Shown piece by piece: positions 22,660-33,525 of a stretch of DNA of 64,000 nt. Source of the stretch: Lingula anatina (lineage: Eukaryota; Brachiopoda; Lingulata; Lingulida; Lingulidae); the NCBI RefSeq assembly GCF_001039355.2, contig NW_019773736.1, positions 1,424,122 through 1,488,121 of the forward strand. The letters are read 5' to 3'. Made by a program: the position numbers and the translations under genes. The notes under the pieces are model-generated. The model was given only the letters and a program-made list of their open reading frames with translations. It did no database searches and was not told the origin of the DNA. The stretch's first letter is position 1. Each line of letters opens with the position of its first letter.

Positions 22660-24856
22660 CGTGGCTACAAAAACGACAACTTTATTACATTTATGAGGGG
22701 AGTGAAGCGGTACATACAGTACGGGAGAGCGATATACTTTTTGGAAGACCGTAAAGAATTAAGGAAAACAAGAGAAAGAGCACAGACTCATGTTTTAGAT
22801 GATGAAGGTCAGTAGTTGTAGTTTGGCACATCTGATTGGTTTTTAAAATGAGTCCAGATGTCTAACAAAGAAATCATATTTTCCATCTAAGTCAATTCTG
22901 ATTCATGATATGCTCCTTACCTCACCCTTACAGTGCATCATCATGTGTGGCACAATATCTATAAAAGATATCACTCTGGCTGGTAAACCATTATTATCCA
23001 ATTATTATCCAAGATAGATGGTTGAATGGCTTTTGTGCCTTTGCAGGATTCTTTATATTTTGTAGTAAACAATGAATATACGTTCTAAATTCCGTGCGTA
23101 TTTGATGTACGGGAATACATACTGTATAAGTAACTTGTTTCCCTTCTGGAGACCTTTATCATGTTGACAAAGGTGACAAACCAGGCATCAGACAGAGTTA
23201 TTTTGGATGTAGAGGAAATTAAAGATATTTTGAGAGAATACCATTCTTCCCCTATGGGCGGCCATAGTGGGATCAATGCCACCTTAGCAAAAATCAGGGA
23301 AAAGTTTACATGGTACAAGATGACACAGGATGTAAAAGAATATGTAAGTATGTCTGAGCAAAATAGGCACACTTTGTTTTAAGCTCTTCTGTATAAAGAT
23401 CTTCAGGTACATTTCTTAATATGTATGTATTACCAGATACTATTCTGATCAAAAGAAGCCATATCAACTAATTGTACTTAATACACATGTATATTCCAAC
23501 TTAAACATTCGCTTTTTGCTTTAAAGAATTTTCTTATTATGTTCACTCCAGAGACAGTGTGTTTGTAAACAATTCAGATAGTGCCCATGTAGCATCAGTA
23601 ACTAATTTGTAGTAGTTTAGGAGTTTTCAGTGTACTTGTAATTTTATTATTTTTGCAAAATGATAGGAAGGATCACAATTGATATATGTCAGTAAAATTG
23701 ATCTTTTTGCTGCAGATTGAAGCGTGTGATGCATGCCAAAGACAAAGTAAGATAAAGACTCAGAGCCCAGAGCTTAAGCCCATATCAGTCAGTGAGCCTC
23801 TGGAATTAGTTGGGATGGATCTCATAGGTATAGTATCTATTGCTTTGAAGTTGGCAGAAATTAGTTTTTTCTCTCAGAAAGGAATATACTGTATTAGGGT
23901 TGGGGATTTCAAGGGATCATTCAAGTTTTCAGTCAGTGTTTATTCAATGCATTGATCTTTACCAGTGTGCTACATAGAGTAAATGTATTAAATGTATCAA
24001 TAATCAATATGTATGTCATGTAATGTCAGTGGTTTATTAGAGCATCTGAACAAATGTTGGTAACGTCCAATCTTTAAATTGTTGCATCTGGTTACCTCCA
24101 AATACCAAAGTAAGAACTTTGTCACGACTTTTATTTTGCTTTGTAGATAAAGACTGTCTTTGTTATATTTTATATTATTTAGGGCCTCTGCCTACAACCA
24201 TAAACAAGAACAAATATGTACTCACCTTTTCGGATTATTTCACGAAATTTGTTGACTTTTATCCTCTGCCAGGGAACTCTGCAGCCGGAGTTGCACTCCA
24301 CATAAGAACGTTTGTATGCAGGTAACGTTTATGCTTTTTTGAACCCTTGTTTTAATCACAATTGCCCAAATAATTTTAGATGATAACTTATATGAAGCAG
24401 GAACAATATGTGTAGTCAATAAGTGATTGATGTAGAGATTTTGCAAGTCACTTTTGCAATACAACTTTCAGTGGTGTTTAATTCTGAATACTAAGTCCTA
24501 TTTTATTATTGCTCTATTGGAATTGTCCTTCTAATAATCATGTTTTTGGTTGGTTTTAATGCGATTTCATTTTGAATTGCCAGGTGGGGAGCACCAAAAA
24601 GGCTCCTTTCAGACCAAGGGAGAGAGTTTGTGGCCGAAGTAAATACAGAGGTTTGCCGCTCCCTCAGCATAGAGAGGTCTGTGACCAGCGCCTACCATCC
24701 TCAGACCAACGGCCTTGATGAGAGGACAAACCAGGCGCTAAAGACCAGATTAAGCAAACTCGTCAATGAACACCAAAATGACTGGGAAAGTTATTTGGAG
24801 GATATGGTATATTCAATCAGGACGCAAAAGCAAGCGTCCACAAAGTTCACCCCAAT
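22660..24856 (+). CDS. GIN/KRBA2-like integrase, 3' truncated
   Basis: Recognised exons: 22660-22807, about 23152-23343, 23716-23827, 24183-24321 and 24584-24856; the last four are joined by GT-AG introns with consistent phases. Content in order: His-containing zinc-binding segment (EYHSSPMGGHSGINATLAKI), its Cys pair (CDACQRQ), then the rve core with Asp in GMDLIG, Asp in SDQGREF and Glu in GLDERTNQAL, a DD35E arrangement with all three catalytic residues present. Phase between the first and second listed exon does not agree, so an exon is missed or the 5' part is decayed. The last exon breaks after TKFTP into unrelated cluster sequence, so the GPY/F end is missing. Likely a gypsy-derived integrase or Ginger-type transposase, now truncated. 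Confidence 0.7.
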
Positions 24857-25199
24857 AGGTGCCGCTTTAAGTAGGCTTAAATGCAGTACGTCCCGGGGTA
24901 GTTGTTTGAATATCTTCCAGTAACCTGCGTGGTCTTTTCTTATTGGTGACTTACGGGTTTAAAAGCTGTTTATGATGGTGATTATTATTATAATTATTTA
25001 CGCTAATTGCCGAATGTGTACATACAGGTAAATAACGTGTAAAACGGGCTCCTCGAAAAATATGCATGCTCTTTTTAGCTCTCGTAGCCTTCATTTAGTT
25101 GATGTGTGCGCTTACAAGGGTTTCCTCAGAAGATTCTCGTGAAGAAAGTAACATTGTTAGACATAACCACGATCGCGTCACAACAATACAAAATACAAA

Positions 25200-25212
25200 A
25201 GGCCAAAGGTCA
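25200..25212 (+). promoter_or_regulatory. DR1-like element, copy 5
   Basis: AGGCCAAAGGTCA, one mismatch to the consensus, in the recurring block. Here it lies downstream of gene E. Confidence 0.3.
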
Positions 25213-26128
25213 TTTCAAGTTCAGCAGGTATCACATGATCCATTAAAATACGTATATATGGTTTGAGTGGCACAAAAAGTAGGAATATAATGCAAACATT
25301 TGTAAATTGTTTTAAATAATTTCTGTATTTTTGCAGTTCATTGCACAACAGTACGTGTGCACCCTGCTGGCTGTTAATTTTCTGTGGTTCTTTTTCCAAG
25401 ACTATACTTTTTACGTCACTTTCACGAGTTTCACCTTTGTCGCTGAAAGTGAAACCCGACCTTACACGGGTTCTTTGAGGTTTTCTAGTCTAGTGTGACG
25501 TCGCACAATGCTGACAACCTCGTTTAAGGCTACCTTAGCAGCTGCCCTACACCCCTGTAGATGCACGTGATAATAAAAAACAAATTAAAAATAAAAAATA
25601 CAGACAAAATGTTGAGCAGCTCTTTAAACGCAGCCAATTGTATTTTATGTGAACTGTACCAGTTGTACATAAACATGTCCTTAATGCAATTGTTCTGCTA
25701 TATATATAAATTTGTAGAAATGATTTTATTTGCATCTTATTTGCAGTGTTTTACCGTTTGCATTATAGTGTATTGGTAAAAATTTATCTGATACGCGGTC
25801 AGTGCGCGATAAAAAACATCATTACATGAAAAACGCTTCTTATTGGCACCCTCTTTAGAAAGGCTGAGACTGAGACACTGTTGTACATTTGATTACCAGC
25901 TCATTATACATTCAGCATTTAAGTTAAACATTCAAAGTAATTGTTAAACAATAGAAGAAAGCACTTTGAGTGGCGGCCAAATGATATTAAACACATGATG
26001 CCTTCAAAGGTAATAGCGTTGTATTTCTTACTGTAAAAGATCCATGTAATGATTTTAACAGAAAGAAATCTTCCTCATTCTGCTAATGTATCTCTCTCAA
26101 ATAAACAAAGTGAAGTTGTGGTAAAGCA

Positions 26129-28510
26129 TTAACAATTCGACTCGTAAGTCGACACCTGGAAATTCAGCTTGGTGACAGTTTCCCAGGAAACGAGACTCCC
26201 TTGGTTGGTAGTGGCACATACGGACATGCCGGGGATGTCCACAAATTCCTTGTTCCAGACATTGATGCCGCCGACTAATCCAACGAATGATTGGTATTTA
26301 GGATAAGCATCGGGCATTGCCTCTATATGGGTGTGTCCAACAACCCAATCACCACCTGAAATTACAGAATGAAAAAAAAAACAATGATCAAATGGCACAT
26401 TATTTTGTTTACCAATGACACGATGTGAAATTTTGAAGTTTAGTATAACCTGCTGCAATATTTCGTGTAAAGAATATTAAGACGTAATAACATAAGTCAT
26501 AGAGCGCATTAAGAAGAACAGAAATACGGATCGCTTAAAAGCAATGTCTATTATTCCCTTGCTGGTCTCCCCGTCCCACTTAGAGCTCATTCAAAACAGA
26601 TGATCTATCTGATTTATTTATCTCTATTGATCAAATATGGCGGACCCTAAATGAAAGCAAGACCGCTAATCCCGTAATAGTTCCCCTGTCTCCACACGCG
26701 ACGCCGCTGGCTCTTAGTGGGGTCACCCATAATTGATCCGCGGAACTTCTCAACTGAACCATCTGATCCTCGGACCCCGCTTGAAAGTGATACCGAATAA
26801 CCCCAAATGGTCCCCCCGTCTACCACACGTGCCAGCCTGCAGGGACCTAGCAAATAAACCTCGGAGCCGAAAGAGAGAGCGAGAGAGAGGGAGTAATACA
26901 CTTTCTGTTGCCCCGTATATAAATGGAAGTATTTAAGTTCCATAATATAATTTGCAGCAGTGTACGATTGTTATTTCAACATGACTCATGATAAAATTAG
27001 GATTAACCTCGTTGAAGGAGTTGGACCAATAATATCATTTCACGTTGAAATAAATTATCGAAAATTTACTTGTAGCAAAATTCAAACCCTAGAGGTAACA
27101 CCATATAGCCTTCAATGAACCATTTTTTCAACCTTACCTCCAGCTATGTGCGTTACATTGGCAGGAAACCTCAGTGCGTGGAGGCCATCCCTATAGATGT
27201 TCACTTCTCTTCTGCTGCCACTCCACATGACGCACAAATGGTGCCAATATCCGTCAGACGGTAGTGGCGCTTCACCATGGTAATAATACCCACCCAACAC
27301 GCTGATCCCATTTAAAATGACAGAGTACCCATGACCATGAGGACTGTAGGAAATCTCAATACTCCGGGGGTGGCGTTTAGAGCCGTAGGAGAGAATGGGC
27401 CCGCTTGTGGTGCGGATGGTTTTGATCCAGGCGCAGGCCGTGAAAGCGTCCAAATCGGGGGTAGTTGTCTCCAGTACTGACCAAGACAACGTAGTAGCTG
27501 GCTCTGGGAAGTGTAGTACCCTTAGGCAAACTGCAAGTTTAACACATGGGGTATGATTGTTGAAGAGAAAAACAGAAATGTTCAATAATTCTACAAAAAA
27601 GTAACACCCGCGCCTCCTTAAAATGGTACACTGTACAATAAGATTGTGCATGTGTTCCATATACAAATTAATACAGTGGGTTTAATTGTATTCTTCAAAA
27701 CGGTGAATTTGGAACCATTTTTAGATGAATATATTCAGTATCTAGCATTTATACCAGCAGCAACAGTGTTTTAACACTATTAAAATAAGCAGGCGACGAG
27801 CAAAATGTACATACTACATGTACCATCTACATGTACAACTCACACAGACCCGCAGCTTGTTCAAAGGTAAAGATGCCCCATGGAGATATCGCAGTATATA
27901 CCTTATGTGAGTGTCAAATAGGTAATAAAGATATCGAAATAAAAGAATGAATGCTTTAAGTCATCAACCCACAGTAGATATATGGCATTCAAATGTGACA
28001 ACAGCCACCACGACCAATGTATACAGGGGTACCAGGGCCTTACTGCCGAGGTAATGTAGATATTGGATCTAGTATATAGCAGTTTGTTGTGGTAAATTAA
28101 ATCAAGACACCCTCCCCCCTCCGGGTTTCTGGAGTGATTTGCCCTTTTTAAGTACAAAAAAGAGTACCCGTCCGTTGAAATATCACTGAGTATTACTCCA
28201 CGCCCATGCCATGCTCACAAAAAGCATTTAAAAACTCTCCCTTAAGTCCTTCCTTGCTAAGGCACCAAACGCAGAAATAAATGGAAAAGGTTAGCGTTGT
28301 AATTATAATTACCGACGTTCTCGATTCCGTAAATGCTAGAAAACAAATGCCAAAAAAAGCGTACAACACAAATATCCGGAAACAAGATACTGTCAGAAAG
28401 TGAACACTGTTCCAAGCCACCTGCCCTCGCTCTCTCTTACCTGGAGGAGCTGTTCCTCTCTGAAGAAAAGATGTTAAAACTAACGCTGCGAGTAGTGTAT
28501 GTCCGAACAT
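26129..28510 (-). CDS. Short secreted pentraxin, gene E (three exons)
   Basis: Exons (minus): 28510-28441, 27530-27138, 26355-26129; phase-1 GT-AG introns; 229 residues. The signal peptide begins MFGHTLLAALVLTSF, homologous to the distal orphan exons C, D and 5200. The domain aligns end to end with A and B but is clearly diverged. Its signature reads HLCVMWSG, the Ca-ligand region reads VGHTHIEA, and a glycosylation site (Asn-Val-Thr) is kept just before the second junction. Exon 2 is 393 nt, one codon longer than in the other genes. A TATA box (TTTATATAAGG, minus, about 28,550) lies about 40 bp before the ATG. Intron 2 contains a GC-rich block (26,640-26,900). Confidence 0.88.
26640..26900. 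other. GC-rich block in gene E intron 2
   Basis: About 260 bp markedly richer in G and C than its flanks, ending in a purine-rich GA array. Not present in gene F intron 2. No coding domain or RNA gene recognised; a SINE or other inserted repeat is possible. Confidence 0.4.
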
Positions 28511-28547
28511 GGTGGTGTTTCTGCAGAAGGAAAACATTTGGCATCAC

Positions 28548-28560
28548 CTTATATAAAGCC
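28548..28560 (-). promoter_or_regulatory. TATA box of pentraxin E
   Basis: GGCTTTATATAAG on the minus strand, about 40 bp before the ATG. Gene F shares the ATATAAGG part. Confidence 0.6.
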
Positions 28561-28639
28561 TGGTGATAGGTTCTCGATGGCAAGATGAGATAACCTTTAT
28601 GAAAATGAGTTCTGTACAACAGAACATCTTTGTGTGTGT

Positions 28640-31600
28640 CGATTGACATACAAAATACATTTAAGGGTCAATTTTTGGCTACTGCGCACCGATGCTGGTC
28701 TATCGGAGGTAGTATTTTTATTATTTCTTTACATTCCTCTAATATCTTAAAGACACAGAGATAGAATGTGTCAATGGTGTTTGATCTCACGCTTAACCAG
28801 GAACGAGGCCCGAAAAAAACCCACATGAACTATAAAGTTCCCAAATTTTAATGGATGTAAGTGAGTGTTATGCAACTGGTCTAATACCTTGCTTTGTGAT
28901 AGTGGAACGAAGCTTTCTGGTAATATCTTTTTATATAAGTTGTACGTGTAATCATGCGTCATACAAACTGATGTGGCATGTGTCTGGCATCAAAAATGAA
29001 CTAATTGACAAAAATGACTGACAACGATATTTCACATTTTTTAAGTGACGTCTTGAGTATAATCGATGACAATGTAACAAAATTTAATGCCGTCGATTCA
29101 TATTGTCAGTAACTTGTGCCTTACTTATATTTACGTTCCTTTCTTGTCTATAAGATGTCCCTTGATTTTATTTCATGCCACTTAGATGATTGATGGTGTA
29201 ATTGACGTTTATAGAATTTGTTTCAAAAAGTCTATAATAAAAGAGACAATACCTTTGAGACAATAGAAAAACCTCTATTGCTGGTCATAAGGTTAATTTA
29301 GACTTAATCTTTATCACTCTTGCTCTCCTAACTGTTCTTTACATTGTTTATTATAGTAACGGCAAAGGTCACAATTTAACTGCTTCTATTGGCAATATGA
29401 AAGGGGAAAAAATGTCAAACTATGGCATAATGGCAGGAATGTAAAGTTAACGAACTAAAAAAAAAATAACTTTGGGACTTTGTACATTTTATGATACTCC
29501 CAATATTTTACGCTGGCAATAATGGAATTGCATTGTTCTTTTCTTAATGTATTTTCAGAACTTATGGAATATACCTTTTGATGCTGCACATGTTACCGCG
29601 CTGAAAGAGGAAGTCAACGACGCAAGTCAAGCACATCTCGCCGTCTGATGTTAAAACAGCCAGTGTTTTTTATAATGTGGAGTTGAGAGGGATAGAGGAC
29701 CGCCACTCCCCCCTCGCCCGATCTTATTTTGTAATCTTGAAAAATGATATTCAAATTTTTATAAAGTGTTATCATTTTACTTTATCTCACACCATCAGAG
29801 GACCATTCTTTTTTCGTTTTTCAACCAGGGCTCCAAAACCAATTTACTCCGCCCACCGACCTGAAATGTCCTTCGGTCATGTATTTGGTATGCCCCTGTG
29901 GCCGAAATAGAGATACGTACATGTAGATATCTTGTGCCAAGATGAAATAAAAGACTCAGGGATCTTCATGTCATCGACTTACATGTATGAAGGCACTTCT
30001 GACCAAATACGTTTTTCCAATAAAGTGCAGTTTGACATGCTGTAAAACAATTGAATTTTAACATGAATGGCGCCATCGGAGGCATTGTGGTGATTATTAT
30101 CAGTTGTAATGTATTTGGCGGTGTCTTTTTTATGCCGCCATAGCCGAGAGCTGTAAATTTTTTCATGTAAAAATGAGCCAAACACCAGTTCGTGATTTAC
30201 GCTTATGTGTATCTCAGATCATATAATTTTTACAAAAATGCAGTAAAACATGCTGTTAGACCATTAACTTTTAACGCAAATGGTGCCACCGGCGTCAATT
30301 CGGCGGGCATTATCAGTCTTAACGTAGTCAGAAAGGCGTGTGAATACAAATCATGCTTTGAACTCATTTAATCTGCTTCTCTGTATGTGAATCATACAAA
30401 TGTAGTTTCAGACGTTTGGTGTGACTTATGTTTGGAATTCAAATCGTTCACTGATTGACAGCAGTTGTTATGAGAACACAGTTAAGATGCATGAGCAGCA
30501 GCAGCGTCTCTATTGTTGTTTGAAAGAGACAATCAATTCCGCCATTTAAGGCCAAACGGGATCCTACAGAAATGTATGCCAATGTTTTACAAGGGCCTAT
30601 AGGACCATTAATATACGAATATTGTGTATATACAGGTAGTTATGACACAAAATTTGGACCATCATGCAAATTGATGAAAAATGTGTACAAACATATTGTT
30701 TAAACACCTTAACCAACCAACAGAAAATTTATATAGGGCCTATATATTATACATATGCAACTTTGACTTTGAATTTAATTCCGTGTCAGTTTGCCTCCGT
30801 TGAGATTTGTAGTGACGGAAAAATCATGAAAAGGGCCAACGGTAAAAAAATCAATATTTCATTTCTGGATTCGTTTGGTTACCACCACAGATAAATGGTG
30901 CACCACTCCCTGCATTATTATTGAAAGCACATCGATATCAGTTCTCCTCAGTATTTCTCCAAACGAACAATGAAAAGGAAACATTCATCAAAACTGAAAC
31001 TCTTCAGTGACTCACTGCCAGAGATCATAAAACCATTAGTCTAGTGTAAATGATTCATGTTGTTATTTGCCTGTGCTACTAAGTGTTACTATATGGTTGA
31101 CTACCAATAATGACAAGAATATATATAACTGTGGTCCATGACAGATAATTCGTAGAGAAATAAGCAGTCGTGATAAAAGTAGATATAACATAACATAAGC
31201 TTTCATCACTGTCATACATGTATTTACCCCCTCATGAGTTTTGACAAAAAAATGGACTATAGGCATACATGTGCGTTCGGCTATCAATGCTTCTGAGTGA
31301 ATTGGATATTTTTCGAGAATGGCGTCTGATTACATGCAAGGTTGAGTTCTTTTATCTCCTCGGCATTTCTGTGTGCCACTGGACGGCGTCAGAAACCCCG
31401 AGTCCGACCTTTCAATACCAACTCGCTACTTCTAACTGTGGTTTTGAAGTGAAGAATAGTCGAGAAAACTCCGTGCTAATCTTTCATTAGTTGACAAAGA
31501 TACCGTTAAACCGTTCTGCTTGTTATTAATGTTTAAGAACTTAAGATGGATTTTAGAAAGTCAAATTTCGACTAGAAATCATTTAGAAAGGCACTGATCA

Positions 31601-33470
31601 GCCTTTGCGACGAATACAATGATTCCTGTTTACATGGAAGAGTGTAAACTGGATTTGCAATGCAATGTTGTCCTTCTCCATTAATGCGACGCCCAGCAAG
31701 TCAAATACGTTTTGAAACAACATCTTATAGATTACAACCCTTTAAAGGATAAATTCATGACTTTTTTTTTTTTGATGCATTTGAAATGATATTCATTCGA
31801 ATATCTCAATGAAAATGTCAAATTTAGTTGAAACAACCGACTGAGAAAAACAACCTATTGGAACATGTGTTTAAGATATACAATAATGATACCATTTCAT
31901 CATCGTTATGAAACAAAAGGCATCGAAACCATTTTGGAAGGATGCAATAGACCTAAACCCCTTAAGAAGCATCCATTAACCGGGAGAGCATTATAAAGTT
32001 TTCCCTTACTGGGATCTCGTCTCTCAGATAAATCACGCATGCTGAAGGGCGTGAAGAAATACGCGATAACTTATTTAATTTAAAATGTGTTTCTGTAATT
32101 TAGCAAATGGGACTGTGCAGCCATGTGAAGTGTCCAAAAACTGGTAAGAACATAAATTTTCATTCCCTCGGTAGCAGGGTGCTTTTGAAATTTTCATAAA
32201 GCAGACTATGGGAGATCACATAGCAATTTATCAAATGTGCGTCTAAATACCCTGTCGTTGGCTTAGTTACAAACACGGTGTAGGTTTTATATTGTGCAAA
32301 ATGTATATGCATGCAAAATGGAGATATTTCATAGGAAAGCGAAGTTGTTCCAACAGGTTGTCAAAGTTATTTGCTGCGGCTTTGGGGAGTGGGGGGGGGG
32401 GGGGGGGGGGGGNGAGGTAAAAAAAACAAACAAAAAAACAATTATCACATCTTGTAAAGTGATCTATCCAACGACGCCAAAAAAGAGTAAAGAAAAAAAA
32501 GGTTTCACTGAAGCGGCGAGTCTAAACAAAAGATTTCTGCATTTAAAAGTAAGTATGTTAAAGGGTTTTTAATTCTTATTTTCATTGGTTTGTGTTCCAA
32601 TAAAACATCAAATGAAAGGTAATTGTTTCAAATTTCACAGAAATGTCTAATCGTAGTCCATTTAAGTACCAAAAACTGCTGTCAACCTTTAAAAAAGACA
32701 CCTTGCTCGGGGCAGGTTGAACCCTCACATAGACCACAAGCTATTGCGTGCAAGAGAACTCTATAAAATTAAGAGTTTGTGAAATGAATGGTAATTTGAG
32801 ATTGACATTTTAAGTTACTTTGAAAACAAGTTTATTATTCGTTATCATTCATTAAAACTGTTTTATACCACCGAATTTCATTTTAAATTTTAAAAAAAGT
32901 TTTTTTCATAGCTATTTGGGCTGTTGTTATGTTTTTTAACTCATGCATATTAATGAAGTTATCATAAGCTCTGCTTCATTTGAAGTACTTATTCAGCATA
33001 TACTCTAAAAATTGAATTTAATAAAATACAAATGTATAAAACTGCATTTTATGGCGATTACGGGGAATGCCAATTGCAAGAGTTTCATTATATCAAATTG
33101 TAGATAAAATTTAACTTACATCTGGTTTGGGTTTCTTCAATTTTATTCTATGCGTAATAGTTTATACATATCAAGGTATATTGGTCCCTGTTATCTTGCG
33201 TATGCAAAAAAGGCACCAATGCCAGAAAAACATATTTTTTGCTTGCCTCTACAATACGGCTTAGCCTGAGGTACAGCTTGATAACAAGTTCAGTTCACAG
33301 TTCAGCATTAAGTTGCACGAGAAAGAGAAGCACTTGGTTTTTGGGTTTTCCTAAAAGATGTATAATCACGTGACGGCCACATGATCCTGACCACGTGATA
33401 CGGTAAATGGTCAGAGCGTAATTACTGCAGAGTTAATTTATATCATACTTTCCGCAAAATTAGGAGATCC
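28640..33470. other. Intergenic between pentraxins E and F
   Basis: About 4.8 kb without a recognisable gene. About 29,690-29,960 matches about 35,440-35,720, so E and F share upstream flanks as well as exons. Two tandem copies of a diverged repeat lie at about 30,010-30,130 and 30,236-30,440. A G-run with an N is at 32,391-32,413. Confidence 0.6.
32391..32413. repeat. Poly-G run ending in N
   Basis: At least 22 consecutive G followed by N at 32413; sequencing probably failed here, so the true length is uncertain. Confidence 0.9.
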
Positions 33471-33525
33471 TCTCTATTATGCAATTTTATCTGCCTCAAA
33501 ACAAAGTGACGTATGTAGTGAAATA

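Larger units (their letters stand above)
21498..24856 (+). mobile_element. Inserted segment carrying an intron-containing gypsy-like integrase
   Basis: Homology between the two duplicated units stops at about 21,498 and resumes, with sequence matching about 14,290, at about 24,856. The segment therefore sits at a unit junction. Its left end has a cluster of AGAACAC/GTGTTCT motifs (21,515-21,690), and its right part encodes a DDE integrase split by introns. It may be a Ginger-type DNA transposon or a moved host KRBA2/GIN-like gene. The right end is broken inside the coding sequence, so terminal repeats cannot be confirmed. Confidence 0.55.
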
